Below are positions 21,190 to 28,471 of a DNA stretch of 33,548 bases, in pieces (positions within the stretch are counted from its first letter, which is position 1; each line of letters opens with the position of its first letter). A program made the position numbers and the translations under genes. Below the pieces are notes generated by a model. It worked only from the letters and a program-made list of their open reading frames with translations, did not search any database and was not told where the DNA came from. The stretch is from a virus: the IMG/VR virus record IMGVR_UViG_3300009700_000005, positions 1 to 33,548 of that record, one strand, 5' to 3'.

Positions 21190-21480
21190 GTGTTCCGGGC
21201 GCACCGGGCCAGGAGCGCCCGGACGTTCAAGGCCCACAAGGCCCGCACGGTCGCGCATTACAAGGCGCACGCCAAGAAGGCGCTCCGGCACAGGCGGACC
21301 CTGGCGCGGCCGTGGAAGCCGCCCCGGCCGGGCACGGCGAGGGCTTACCACTCGCTGCTGCATGTGCCGTCCGGGCGGAACGCGCGCACGGTGCGGCCGG
21401 GCGGGAAGCCGAAGCCGTACAAGTCGCAGCTCAAGGGCGTGCCGGCCGGGTGGAAGCCGCGCAGGCAGCGGAGGCGGTGA
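21190..21480 (+). CDS. very basic protein with no acidic residues, 96 aa
   Basis: Unrecognised and striking. Of 96 residues, 19 are Arg, 11 Lys and 7 His, and there is not one Asp or Glu. The first part has repeats of short motifs such as AHKARTVAHYKAHAKK; the tail is RRQRRR. This charge would bind nucleic acid or the acidic interior of a capsid. GTG start 5 bases after the connector stop; it ends 3 bases before the next GTG. The tight spacing and clean frame support a real gene. It could be a DNA-condensing virion protein or a connector accessory; no known family is recognised. Confidence 0.65.
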   Translation: MFRAHRARSARTFKAHKARTVAHYKAHAKKALRHRRTLARPWKPPRPGTARAYHSLLHVPSGRNARTVRPGGKPKPYKSQLKGVPAGWKPRRQRRR

Positions 21481-21483
21481 CCA

Positions 21484-22008
21484 GTGCCCGCTCCCTGGTA
21501 CCCGCAGCCCGACATCACCGCCGACGTCGAGGACCGCGAGGCGGCGTGGCTGAACACGACCGGCGACGGCGGCCCGCCGCTGAGCCAGTCCGCCGGCGGC
21601 CCGTGGGATGTGGTGCAGGCGTTCTGGCCGGGCAGCCGGCTCGGGCAGAAGAAACGCGGCGTCTACGTCACCCGCCGGGTCACCTCCGACGACCACGTGA
21701 ACGCCCAGCGGTACCGCGACCAGTACACGATCGTGCTGAAGCTCACCTGGCCGGTGAAGACGCCGAACCCGCCGATAGCGGAGAACGAGCAGCGGGCGTT
21801 CAGCGCCGCGATCGGGCTCCTGCTCCAGCGGATCCGCGGCCCGCTGGGCGACAAGTCCCACGGCGGCCGGTTCCTGTCCGTCGGCGAGGTCCCCGGCCAG
21901 GCGAGCGGGCTCGTGGAGTACGAGGACCCGGAGGTCACGATCCCAGCGGACGGCGAACTGCGCGCCACGATCACTTATCACGCCGATGAGAAGGAATTCA
22001 ACGGGTGA
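21484..22008 (+). CDS. tail completion / terminator protein, 174 aa
   Basis: Likely caps the tail tube and joins it to the head. The middle has a long beta-strand pair (RYRDQYTIVLKLTWPVKTPN) and a helix (RAFSAAIGLLLQRIRGPLGD), ending with strands (DGELRATITYHADEKEF), the layout of tail terminator proteins. Position after connector and before the major tail protein agrees. The start is GTG 21484, three bases after the preceding stop, with GGCGGTGA upstream. The stop overlaps the next tiny gene (GTGA). Assignment is moderate: no single diagnostic motif. Confidence 0.65.
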   Translation: MPAPWYPQPDITADVEDREAAWLNTTGDGGPPLSQSAGGPWDVVQAFWPGSRLGQKKRGVYVTRRVTSDDHVNAQRYRDQYTIVLKLTWPVKTPNPPIAENEQRAFSAAIGLLLQRIRGPLGDKSHGGRFLSVGEVPGQASGLVEYEDPEVTIPADGELRATITYHADEKEFNG

Positions 22009-22094
22009 GGAAGGGCCTGGGTCCGAGCGGCAGCCCGCACCGGGCGCAGCAGGGCTCCGGTATCCAGCCAGGGCCGTACCAGCGCTCCTCGTAG
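22005..22094 (+). CDS. 29-aa micro-ORF
   Basis: Reads MRKGLGPSGSPHRAQQGSGI and 9 more residues, ending in TAG at 22092-22094. The GTG overlaps the previous stop (GTGA) as at other junctions here. The Gly/Ser/Gln-rich composition is low complexity. Translation is possible by coupling, but there is no other support. Confidence 0.3.
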   Translation: MRKGLGPSGSPHRAQQGSGIQPGPYQRSS

Positions 22095-22149
22095 CCGCCC
22101 CGGACGGCCTGTCTGTGGCCCAGGACGCGGCAGATGACGCGGCTCATGG

Positions 22150-22356
22150 TCATCGCCGCAGTCCGGCGCTCACGACGCTCGCAGCCTCACCCGGCGTCCG
22201 CGCTGACGATCGTCTGGCGAATGGCAGCCGGTCACGCCAGAGGCGGCGCGCAACGAAGCCCGCGAACTCGGCCGATGAGCCTATGACGGGACCCCACTGG
22301 TCGCCGCGCTCCACGTAGACGTTCCAGCCGATCGGCCGGGCCTTTCTGCGCATCAT
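22150..22356 (-). CDS. minus-strand small protein, 68 aa
   Basis: The product starts MMRRKARPIGWNVYVERGDQ and continues WGPVIGSSAEFAGFVARRLW, a plausible compact fold with a strand, turn and helix, followed by an Arg/Ala-rich tail. Codon third positions are weakly GC-biased. It stands alone on the minus strand within late genes, with a promoter-like TGACC...GAGACT pair ahead of it, so it is probably a moron gene with its own expression. The two ATGs at 22356 and 22353 give a possible choice of start. Function not recognised. Confidence 0.6.
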   Translation of the reverse strand: MMRRKARPIGWNVYVERGDQWGPVIGSSAEFAGFVARRLWRDRLPFARRSSARTPGEAASVVSAGLRR

Positions 22357-22362
22357 CCCGCC

Positions 22363-22392
22363 AGTCTCCCACCCACCACGCCAGGAGGTCAG
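22363..22392 (-). promoter_or_regulatory. promoter candidate for the 22356 minus-strand gene
   Basis: On the minus strand, CTGACC (22392-22387), 18 bases, then GAGACT (22368-22363), then 6 bases and the ATG. The 18-base spacing equals that of the plus-strand promoter at 854, and the 6-base distance to the start equals the two other minus-strand boxes. The -10 is weak (first T missing). Confidence 0.35.
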
Positions 22393-22394
22393 CC

Positions 22395-22751
22395 GTGTGG
22401 TTCCGCAACATCTCCGGCGAGGTCCTGCACCTGTTCGACCGCGGCCTCAGCGTCGGCCCGGGCGGGGAGTTCGAGTGGCCCGGCTGGGACCGCGCCGGGC
22501 ACGGCGTCATCACCGGCTTCGTCCCGGTCGACGGGCCGGGCGGTGAGGTGACCGGCTACCCGGAGCCGTCCGCTGAGCCCGCAGCCGGGACGCCGCCCGG
22601 CAGCGGCGAAGACCCGCCGCCCGCAGCAGGCACAGGCACGCCGAAGCCGGTCCCGGTCATCGCCGCGCCGGGCAAGCCACCGGGCGCCAGCCCGGCACCT
22701 GACAGCACCGGCACTCCGGCCGGGACCAAGCCCGCAGGGGAGACGGCATGA
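22395..22751 (+). CDS. small tail-region protein with Pro-rich tail, 118 aa
   Basis: The first part (WFRNISGEVLHLFDRGLSVG, then EFEWPGWDRAGHGVITGFVP) is a compact beta-rich unit; from residue 55 on it is a Pro/Gly/Ala-rich linker (GTPPGSGEDPPPAAG). GTG start with CCAGGAGGTCAG upstream, the strongest ribosome site nearby. The stop overlaps the major tail gene start (ATGA). Function unknown; it may be a tail-tube accessory or small decoration protein carrying a flexible tail. Confidence 0.6.
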   Translation: MWFRNISGEVLHLFDRGLSVGPGGEFEWPGWDRAGHGVITGFVPVDGPGGEVTGYPEPSAEPAAGTPPGSGEDPPPAAGTGTPKPVPVIAAPGKPPGASPAPDSTGTPAGTKPAGETA

Positions 22752-23917
22752 GCGGCATCCTTTCCCGGCTCGTCAAACTCGGCCTCGCCAAGGAAGCCAC
22801 CCCCTACACCTACACGGTGCCCACCGTTTCCATCCCGTTCAACACCGGCACCAAATACGTCGACTCGATCATCCCGCTGCGCGACGAGTCGTACCGGAAC
22901 AACGACGTCATCCTCCAGGGCCTCGTCCAGGGCCCGGCGCAGGACGACTGGTCCATCGGCGTCAACGGCTACTCCGACCTGGCAGGCCACTGGTTCCGCG
23001 CCATGATCGGCCCGGATGTGGTCACCGCCGGGGTGTCCACCACCCTGGCGTCCAACAGCGCGGCCAACGCGACCTCCCTGACCCTGACCGCGACCGTGCC
23101 GACCGGCTCGGTCATCCAGATCTCCGACTCCGCCGGCGCGAACCTGGAGTACGTGAAGGTCACCACCATCGGGACGGCCGCGACCGTGGTGGTCGGCGGC
23201 GGCACGGGCGGCAACTCGACGAAGTTCGCCCACACCGCGGCCGGCGGGACCGTGCTCAGCCCGACGCTGCACACGTTCAAGCAGAACCGGTCGTTCTTCA
23301 CCGTCTGGCCCACCTACAGCCTGACGACTGACGACGGCGTGGACCAGCTCGGCTGGGCCGGGTGCGTCATGTCCGAGCTGGGCATCAAGATCGACCCGAA
23401 GTCGTTCATCACGTTCGCGCCGAAGTACACCGGCATGCCGTCGTCGGTGCAGTCCACGTTCGCCTACGCGGCGTCCGGCGTGCAGCCGCAGGTCGGCTGG
23501 GGCTGGACCGTCACCAACGCCGGCGCGGCGTCCACCAGGGGACTCACCGCGGACCTGACGCTCAAGCGGCCCCTCGAGGTCGTCCAGTCCTCCGACGGCA
23601 CGCAGGCGCCGCGGGAGCTGTTCGCCGGGGCGATGGAAATCGACGGCACGTACAAGGCGATCTTCGAGTCAGACGCCGACCTGAGCCTCTTCAAGTCCTA
23701 CGTCCAGTCGCCGACCGTTCACACCCTCACCCAGCCGGTGCTGCTCGGCGGCCAGATCCTGGCCATCACCATGACCAGCTCCGGCTACACCACCGGCGAG
23801 AAGGACGTCTCGACGCCGTACCTGCAGCTCGCGCAGGCGTTCTCGGGCATCGGCAACACCACGGACGGCGGCGTAGCATCGGTCGCGCTGACCAACTGGG
23901 TCACCACCCAGTACTGA
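22748..23917 (+). CDS. major tail protein, 389 aa
   Basis: Likely forms the stacked hexameric rings of the tail tube. The N-terminal VPTVSIPFNTGTKYVDSII and the core (QDDWSIGVNGYSDLAGHWFR) are followed by an inserted beta domain at about residues 105-175 (ATSLTLTATVPTGSVIQISD) and then a typical tube core (FFTVWPTYSLTTDDGVDQLG; CVMSELGIKIDPKSFITFAP). Insertion of an Ig-like domain in tail tube proteins is common and exposes it on the surface. Order before the tail assembly chaperones supports this. The start ATG overlaps the preceding stop (ATGA). No frameshift is apparent. Confidence 0.85.
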   Translation: MSGILSRLVKLGLAKEATPYTYTVPTVSIPFNTGTKYVDSIIPLRDESYRNNDVILQGLVQGPAQDDWSIGVNGYSDLAGHWFRAMIGPDVVTAGVSTTLASNSAANATSLTLTATVPTGSVIQISDSAGANLEYVKVTTIGTAATVVVGGGTGGNSTKFAHTAAGGTVLSPTLHTFKQNRSFFTVWPTYSLTTDDGVDQLGWAGCVMSELGIKIDPKSFITFAPKYTGMPSSVQSTFAYAASGVQPQVGWGWTVTNAGAASTRGLTADLTLKRPLEVVQSSDGTQAPRELFAGAMEIDGTYKAIFESDADLSLFKSYVQSPTVHTLTQPVLLGGQILAITMTSSGYTTGEKDVSTPYLQLAQAFSGIGNTTDGGVASVALTNWVTTQY

Positions 23918-23960
23918 GGTATCCGCACCATCCAGGTAACTACAGGCGGGAACAAGAACA

Positions 23961-24437
23961 ATGGCGGGATACGCGAACAGGGTCATCAAGAAGTCGTTTC
24001 CCGAGCTGGCGGAAGACGGTGACTACATAGAGGTCATCATCCGCAACCCGAAGACCGTGCCCCTTCCCCGGCTCATGCCGCCCGAGGCTGAGGCGCTGGT
24101 GGGCGAAGATGGCGCCGGCGTGGCCTCGGCGTCGACCGTGCAGAAGCTCGGCGCGATGGACGGTTTCCTGGCCGGCCTGGTCATCGGGTGGCACGTGTAC
24201 GACGCCACCAGCGACGATGAGGACGACCAGCCGCTGCTGCCGCTGCCCGCCACGGCGGACAGCGTCGCGAAGCTCCCCTCGGTGATCAAGTCGTGGATGG
24301 TCGATGAGGTGGGAAAAGCCATGTCACCGAAGCAGACCGCGAGCCCGGCGGCTGGTACTTCGAGCACCTCCTCGCCGTCGCCGAATCCGTCTACGACGGA
24401 ACCTGGTCCGGATCCGAGCCTCTCCCGGCCGAGCTGA
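23961..24437 (+). CDS. tail assembly chaperone (G product), 158 aa
   Basis: Needed to fold or load the tape measure; usually made in two forms by a -1 frameshift. The first 119 residues (FPELAEDGDYIEVIIRNPKT, then LGAMDGFLAGLVIGWHVYD and LPSVIKSWMVDEVGK) are shared by both products. The 0-frame product continues with a Ser/Thr/Pro-rich tail. ATG 23961 has a weak ribosome site (GGCGGGA). The gene precedes the tape measure by one gene, as typical. The slippery site is at 24311-24317. Confidence 0.85.
   Translation: MAGYANRVIKKSFPELAEDGDYIEVIIRNPKTVPLPRLMPPEAEALVGEDGAGVASASTVQKLGAMDGFLAGLVIGWHVYDATSDDEDDQPLLPLPATADSVAKLPSVIKSWMVDEVGKAMSPKQTASPAAGTSSTSSPSPNPSTTEPGPDPSLSRPS
24311..24317 (+). other. 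-1 frameshift slippery heptamer G GGA AAA
   Basis: GGGAAAA reads as G|GGA|AAA in the frame of the chaperone gene, the exact X-XXY-YYZ layout for -1 slippage. Shifting here moves translation into a second open frame that continues for 88 codons. No strong downstream hairpin is clear; a small AGCC/GGCT stem lies 25 bases later. Confidence 0.85.
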
Positions 24438-24583
24438 CCGACTTCGAGCTGATGCAGGGGATGGGCTGGTCCTGGAGGCAGCTCGCCGAGGAGACGCCGC
24501 CGTACGTGAGGCGGTTCTGCCTGGATCTCCTGTCGGTGAAGCGGCGGATCGCGAAGGAGAACGCTGACCGGCCGCCTGGCTGA
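24317..24583 (+). CDS. tail assembly chaperone T extension (after -1 shift)
   Basis: No independent start codon. Reading the -1 frame after the heptamer gives 88 residues: SHVTEADREPGGWYFEHLLA, then VAESVYDGTWSGSEPLPAEL, TDFELMQGMGWSWRQLAEET and a basic helical end, with a TGA at 24581-24583. The GT fusion would be about 207 residues (119 shared plus 88). The sequence is clearly protein-like (aromatic-rich, helical), whereas the 0-frame tail is low complexity. In lambda, G and GT are both needed in a fixed ratio for tail assembly. The next gene begins 13 bases after the stop. Confidence 0.8.
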   Translation, partial: SHVTEADREPGGWYFEHLLAVAESVYDGTWSGSEPLPAELTDFELMQGMGWSWRQLAEETPPYVRRFCLDLLSVKRRIAKENADRPPG

Positions 24584-24595
24584 GCGGGAGGGCCG

Positions 24596-25087
24596 GTGGC
24601 CGTCAACGCAGCCGCGGACGCAGCGGCCCGGCTCCGCGTCATCCGCGACAGGGCCGCGACCACGGCACCGGTCGCGGCTGCGACGGCAGCGGGGCGTGCG
24701 GGCGAGACGATGGTCAAGATGACGCTCCAGCTGCGCACCCACGCGCTGGGAACGCCGACTCCGTCGCCGAGAGGGTCGCCGCCGGCGAAGATCTCCGGTG
24801 ACCTGGCCAGGTCCGTGCAGCGCACCCCGGCCGTGCTGACGGGACCCGGCCGGGCGATGACGGCCTGGGGGCCGACCCTGTTCTACGGCACCGTCCAGGA
24901 ATTCGGGTACCCGGACATCACCGCTAAGAACTTCCCGGTGCTCGGCAACCCGGCGGCGGGGTTCTTCGGCAAGTCGGTCACGATCCCGGCCCGGCCGTTC
25001 ATGCGGCCGTCTGCGGTGAAGCTGATTGAGTCCGGGACGTTCGGCAAGGTCACCGGTAAGGCGTTCCTGGCCGCACTCGAAGCCTGA
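24596..25087 (+). CDS. HK97 gp10-like tail completion protein, 163 aa
   Basis: Probably a head-tail joining or tail-completion subunit of the HK97 gp10 type: N-terminal helices (AAARLRVIRDRAATTAPVAA), then YGTVQEFGYPDI and the conserved ending PARPFMRPSAVKLIESG, where the 'PARPFMRPA' element is characteristic of that family. GTG start 24596 with GGAGGGCC. Normally a gp10-like gene sits before the major tail gene; here it is after the chaperones and just before the tape measure, an unusual order worth noting. Family assignment is fairly secure; the exact role is inferred. Confidence 0.75.
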   Translation: MAVNAAADAAARLRVIRDRAATTAPVAAATAAGRAGETMVKMTLQLRTHALGTPTPSPRGSPPAKISGDLARSVQRTPAVLTGPGRAMTAWGPTLFYGTVQEFGYPDITAKNFPVLGNPAAGFFGKSVTIPARPFMRPSAVKLIESGTFGKVTGKAFLAALEA

Positions 25088-25101
25088 GCCCAGCGGCGGG
25101 G

Positions 25102-28100
25102 GTGAGGGCAACGCCTCTCCTGCCGCCGGTGAATCAGGAATTTACGCTTTCGGCGGAAAGCTTCCTGGCCGGGCTCGACGAGATGCTCGGCGGCCTGGAC
25201 CGGGTCGCCGCGGCGATCAACGACGTCGCGGACTCAGCGGCGCGGCTGTCCGGGGTCACGGCCAGCACCGCTGAGGCGGACACCGGGCTTGCCGACGCCA
25301 TCGGACAGCTCCTGACCGCGATCGATGACCAGACCGTGGCCACGAACGAGCTGGCCGCATCCCAGGACCGGGCCATCGGCTCCGTTGATGCCCTGTCGGC
25401 GTCCCTGGACGCCCAGGTCGGCTCGGCTGACGCGGCCGCGGCCGCGACCGGGAAGGCTGACGCTTCCACCGGGCTGCTCGGCACCCACGGGAAGACCGCG
25501 TTCCTCGCGATCGCCGCCGGGATGGCGTACAGCGTCGTCGAAGCCGCGAAGTTCCAGGCGGAGGTCACGCGCCTGTACACCGCTGCGGGCCTCGTCGGCG
25601 TCAGGGCGCAGAAGGTCTCGCAGGATCTGCTGCAGCTCGGGGACCGGGCCGGCTACTCGGGCACGCAGATGGCCGAGGCGATGTACCACCCGATCTCGGC
25701 CGGGCTGTCCTACGCCGCGGCCCTCCGTGTCGTTGCCTACTCCGCGGAGCTGGCCCGCATCCACGGCGCGAACCTCGAGGACACCACCTACGCCCTGTCG
25801 TCGGTGATGAAGGCCTACGACGTGTCCGCCGGCGGGGTGGCGAAGACGTCGGCGCTGCTCAACGCCATCGTCGGCCAGGGCGACATGCGGTTCCAGGACT
25901 TCGTCGAGTCGATCAAGAACTGGACGCCGACCGGCGCCGCGATGGGCATCTCCATCCAGTCGATGGGCGCCGCGATCGCGTACCTCACCGACCGGGGCAA
26001 CTCGGCCGAGGTCGCGTCGACCCGGCTGACCATGGGCCTGTCCATGGTCACCTCGGGCAGCAAGGCGGCGAACACCTACCTGTCGGCGCTCGGCCTGACC
26101 ACCGGGACGCTGACCCTGCGGAACAAGACCCTGCAGGAAGTCATGCTCTCCGCCGGGCTGACGACGAACAAGATCGCCGCGGACCTGCGGCGGCCTGACG
26201 GCATCTACGTGGCGCTCACCCAGATCCAGGACGCGTTCCGCAAGGCCGGGCTGTCCGCCTCCCAGGCCGACGAGGTTATGGCGAAGATCTTCGGCGGCGG
26301 CCGGTCGGACAAGGCGATGCTCTCGCTGATGTCCAACCTGCCGAACCTGCGGGCGAAGTACGAGGACATCGGCCGGGCCGTCGGCGACTACGGCAAGTCC
26401 TGGGAGAAGACCCAGGCCACCGTGGCGCAGCAGTGGCACGAGGCCCTCGCCGGGATCCAGAACCTCGCGATCTCCTTCGGCCAGATCCTGCTGCCCGCCG
26501 TGACGAAGGTTCTGTCCGTGCTGGCCCGGCTGTTCGCGTACATCCAGGCCAACCCGGTCCTCCGGATCCTCGCCGGGCTCATCCTGTCCCTGGCCGTGGC
26601 CATGGGAGTGGCGGCCACCGCGACGGCGGCACTCAGCGTGGCCATGGACGCCAACCCGGTCATGCTCGTCGTCCTCGCGGTCATCGCCCTGATCGCGGGC
26701 CTGTACGAGCTGTACAAGCACTGCGCCCTCGTCCGCCGGATCGTCGCCGACGTCGCGCATTTCTTCGCCGGCGTCTGGCGTGACGCGGTCCGGCTCGCGG
26801 GCGACGTCGTGCACTGGTTCGTCACCGGGCCGCTGGCCTGGATCAAGGCGCAGCTCGCCGTTTTCGCCGCGTTCTGGAAGGCGCACGGCGCCGAGATCAT
26901 GAAGATAGCGAAGGCGGTCTGGGATTTCGTCGCCGTCGCCATCCAGGCCGACTGGGACATCATCAAGACCGTCGTCCGGGTCGCGGCTGCCCTGGTCGTG
27001 GGGGTGGTCAAGGCCGCGTGGGATGTGGTCTGGGGCGTCACGAAAATGGCGTGGAATCTGGTCGCAACGGTCATAAGCACCACAATTCGTGTTATACTGG
27101 ATATAGTGGGTGCCGTTCTCGACATAATCCAGGGCAAATGGTCACAAGCAGGCCGGGAGCTGTCAAACGCGACATCCGCGATCTGGCACGGAATCGTGCA
27201 CATCATCGAGAACATCGCGTCCGGGTTCGGCACGATCCTGATCCAGGCCGGAAATGCCCTGGTCAGGGGCCTGATCGGCGGCATAAAGTCCGCTCTGGGC
27301 GGCCTGTGGAGCACCATCACCGGCATCGGCCACGGCATCGCGTCCGCGTTCTCCTCCGTGATGCACATCTTCTCCCCGTCCAAGGTCATGGAACGGCTCG
27401 GCCTCCTGGTCGGCGAGGGCATCATCGTCGGCCTTGAGGGGACCGCCTCGCAGGTGCGGTCCGCTGCGGGCAAGCTGGCCACGGCGGTGAAGGACGCGCT
27501 CACAGCCGGGCTGATCACCGACCGGACCGCGGTCACCCTGACGAACTGGATCGAGCGGGACAACCTGCGGATCCAGGCCGACGCCACCAGGCGGGCCGCG
27601 ATCCTGAAGACCATCGCCACGGCGGAGAAGTACGCGACCTCCACCGCGTCCTCGGTCACCTCATGGGCCGGCCTGTCGAACGTCGTGTCCGGCATGCCCT
27701 CGGGCTCCGTCATCACCAGCCAGGGCCTGGAAGCCGGGCTGCAGGCCGACCTGGCGAAGATCCAGAAATTCAACGCCGACATCCGCAGGCTGTCCCGCCT
27801 CGGCCTGAACCGGAACCTGCTCAACCAGATCATCCAGGCCGGCCCGGACAGCGGCATGCAGATCGCCGAAGCGCTCCTCAACGGCCCGGTGTCGGAGATC
27901 GGGCAGCTGAACAAGACCGAGACGCAGATCACCGCCGGCGCGACCGCGCTCGGGCAGCAGGCCGCGAACGCGATGTACGACAGCGGGAAGTACGCCGGGC
28001 AGGGATTCCTGTCCGGCCTGGAGCACCAGCAGAAAGCCATCGAGGCGCTGATGGCGCGGATCGCGAAGGCGATGGTCGACCGGATCCGCCGCGAGCTGGG

Positions 28101-28449
28101 CATCCACTCGGAGTCCACCGTGGCGCACTGGCACGGCCTGATGTTCGCCCAGGGCCTCGCCAGCGGGATGGACGCCGGCCGGCCGCTCGTCGACGCCGCG
28201 GCGAAGCGGCTCGCCGGCGCCGCCGGCTTCGCCCTGGCCGGCCGCAGCGGCGCCGCAGCCGGTTCCGGCGGCACCGTGACGATCGAGAACCACTACCACG
28301 TCGGCCCGTTCAACCTCGCGTCCGGGTTCGCGCTGGCCAACGACGCGCACCTGCTCACCATGCTCGAGCCCGTCGTGCAGAAGGCCGTCCTGCAGCTGGA
28401 GCAGCGGAACCCGACGTCGCAGACCACAACCCGCGCCGGCCGCCGGTAA
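25102..28449 (+). CDS. tail tape measure protein, 1115 aa
   Basis: Sets tail length and is ejected with DNA. After a helical N-terminus, residues about 150-380 match a TP901-type phage tail tape measure domain (FQAEVTRLYTAAGLVGVRAQ, GYSGTQMAEAMYHPISAGLS, VMKAYDVSAGGVAKTSALLN). Residues about 485-545 contain two or three hydrophobic helices (LAGLILSLAVAMGVAATATA, VMLVVLAVIALIAGLYELY) typical of these proteins. A long helical region follows and the C-terminus is globular. It is the largest gene of the tail block apart from the tip protein. GTG start 25102 with GGCGGGGG; GTG 25129 is a possible alternative. A stretch around 27043-27180 has A/T-ending codons unlike its surroundings. Confidence 0.9.
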   Translation: MRATPLLPPVNQEFTLSAESFLAGLDEMLGGLDRVAAAINDVADSAARLSGVTASTAEADTGLADAIGQLLTAIDDQTVATNELAASQDRAIGSVDALSASLDAQVGSADAAAAATGKADASTGLLGTHGKTAFLAIAAGMAYSVVEAAKFQAEVTRLYTAAGLVGVRAQKVSQDLLQLGDRAGYSGTQMAEAMYHPISAGLSYAAALRVVAYSAELARIHGANLEDTTYALSSVMKAYDVSAGGVAKTSALLNAIVGQGDMRFQDFVESIKNWTPTGAAMGISIQSMGAAIAYLTDRGNSAEVASTRLTMGLSMVTSGSKAANTYLSALGLTTGTLTLRNKTLQEVMLSAGLTTNKIAADLRRPDGIYVALTQIQDAFRKAGLSASQADEVMAKIFGGGRSDKAMLSLMSNLPNLRAKYEDIGRAVGDYGKSWEKTQATVAQQWHEALAGIQNLAISFGQILLPAVTKVLSVLARLFAYIQANPVLRILAGLILSLAVAMGVAATATAALSVAMDANPVMLVVLAVIALIAGLYELYKHCALVRRIVADVAHFFAGVWRDAVRLAGDVVHWFVTGPLAWIKAQLAVFAAFWKAHGAEIMKIAKAVWDFVAVAIQADWDIIKTVVRVAAALVVGVVKAAWDVVWGVTKMAWNLVATVISTTIRVILDIVGAVLDIIQGKWSQAGRELSNATSAIWHGIVHIIENIASGFGTILIQAGNALVRGLIGGIKSALGGLWSTITGIGHGIASAFSSVMHIFSPSKVMERLGLLVGEGIIVGLEGTASQVRSAAGKLATAVKDALTAGLITDRTAVTLTNWIERDNLRIQADATRRAAILKTIATAEKYATSTASSVTSWAGLSNVVSGMPSGSVITSQGLEAGLQADLAKIQKFNADIRRLSRLGLNRNLLNQIIQAGPDSGMQIAEALLNGPVSEIGQLNKTETQITAGATALGQQAANAMYDSGKYAGQGFLSGLEHQQKAIEALMARIAKAMVDRIRRELGIHSESTVAHWHGLMFAQGLASGMDAGRPLVDAAAKRLAGAAGFALAGRSGAAAGSGGTVTIENHYHVGPFNLASGFALANDAHLLTMLEPVVQKAVLQLEQRNPTSQTTTRAGRR
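27090..27098 (+). promoter_or_regulatory. extended -10 promoter-like site inside tape measure
   Basis: TG-T-TATACT (27090-27098) matches the extended -10 consensus (TGnTATAAT) at all but one base. It lies in the AT-rich patch of the tape measure gene. No -35 is needed for this class. It may start an internal sense transcript or be a by-product of the local composition. Confidence 0.3.
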
Positions 28450-28471
28450 ACACCCTGACGGAGGAGGCCCG

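Noticed and set aside
25234-28274. Long minus-strand frames (550 and 628 codons) under the tape measure
   Set aside because: They are antisense shadows of a well-supported tape measure gene; products are Arg/Gly/Val- or Ala/Ser-rich without domains.
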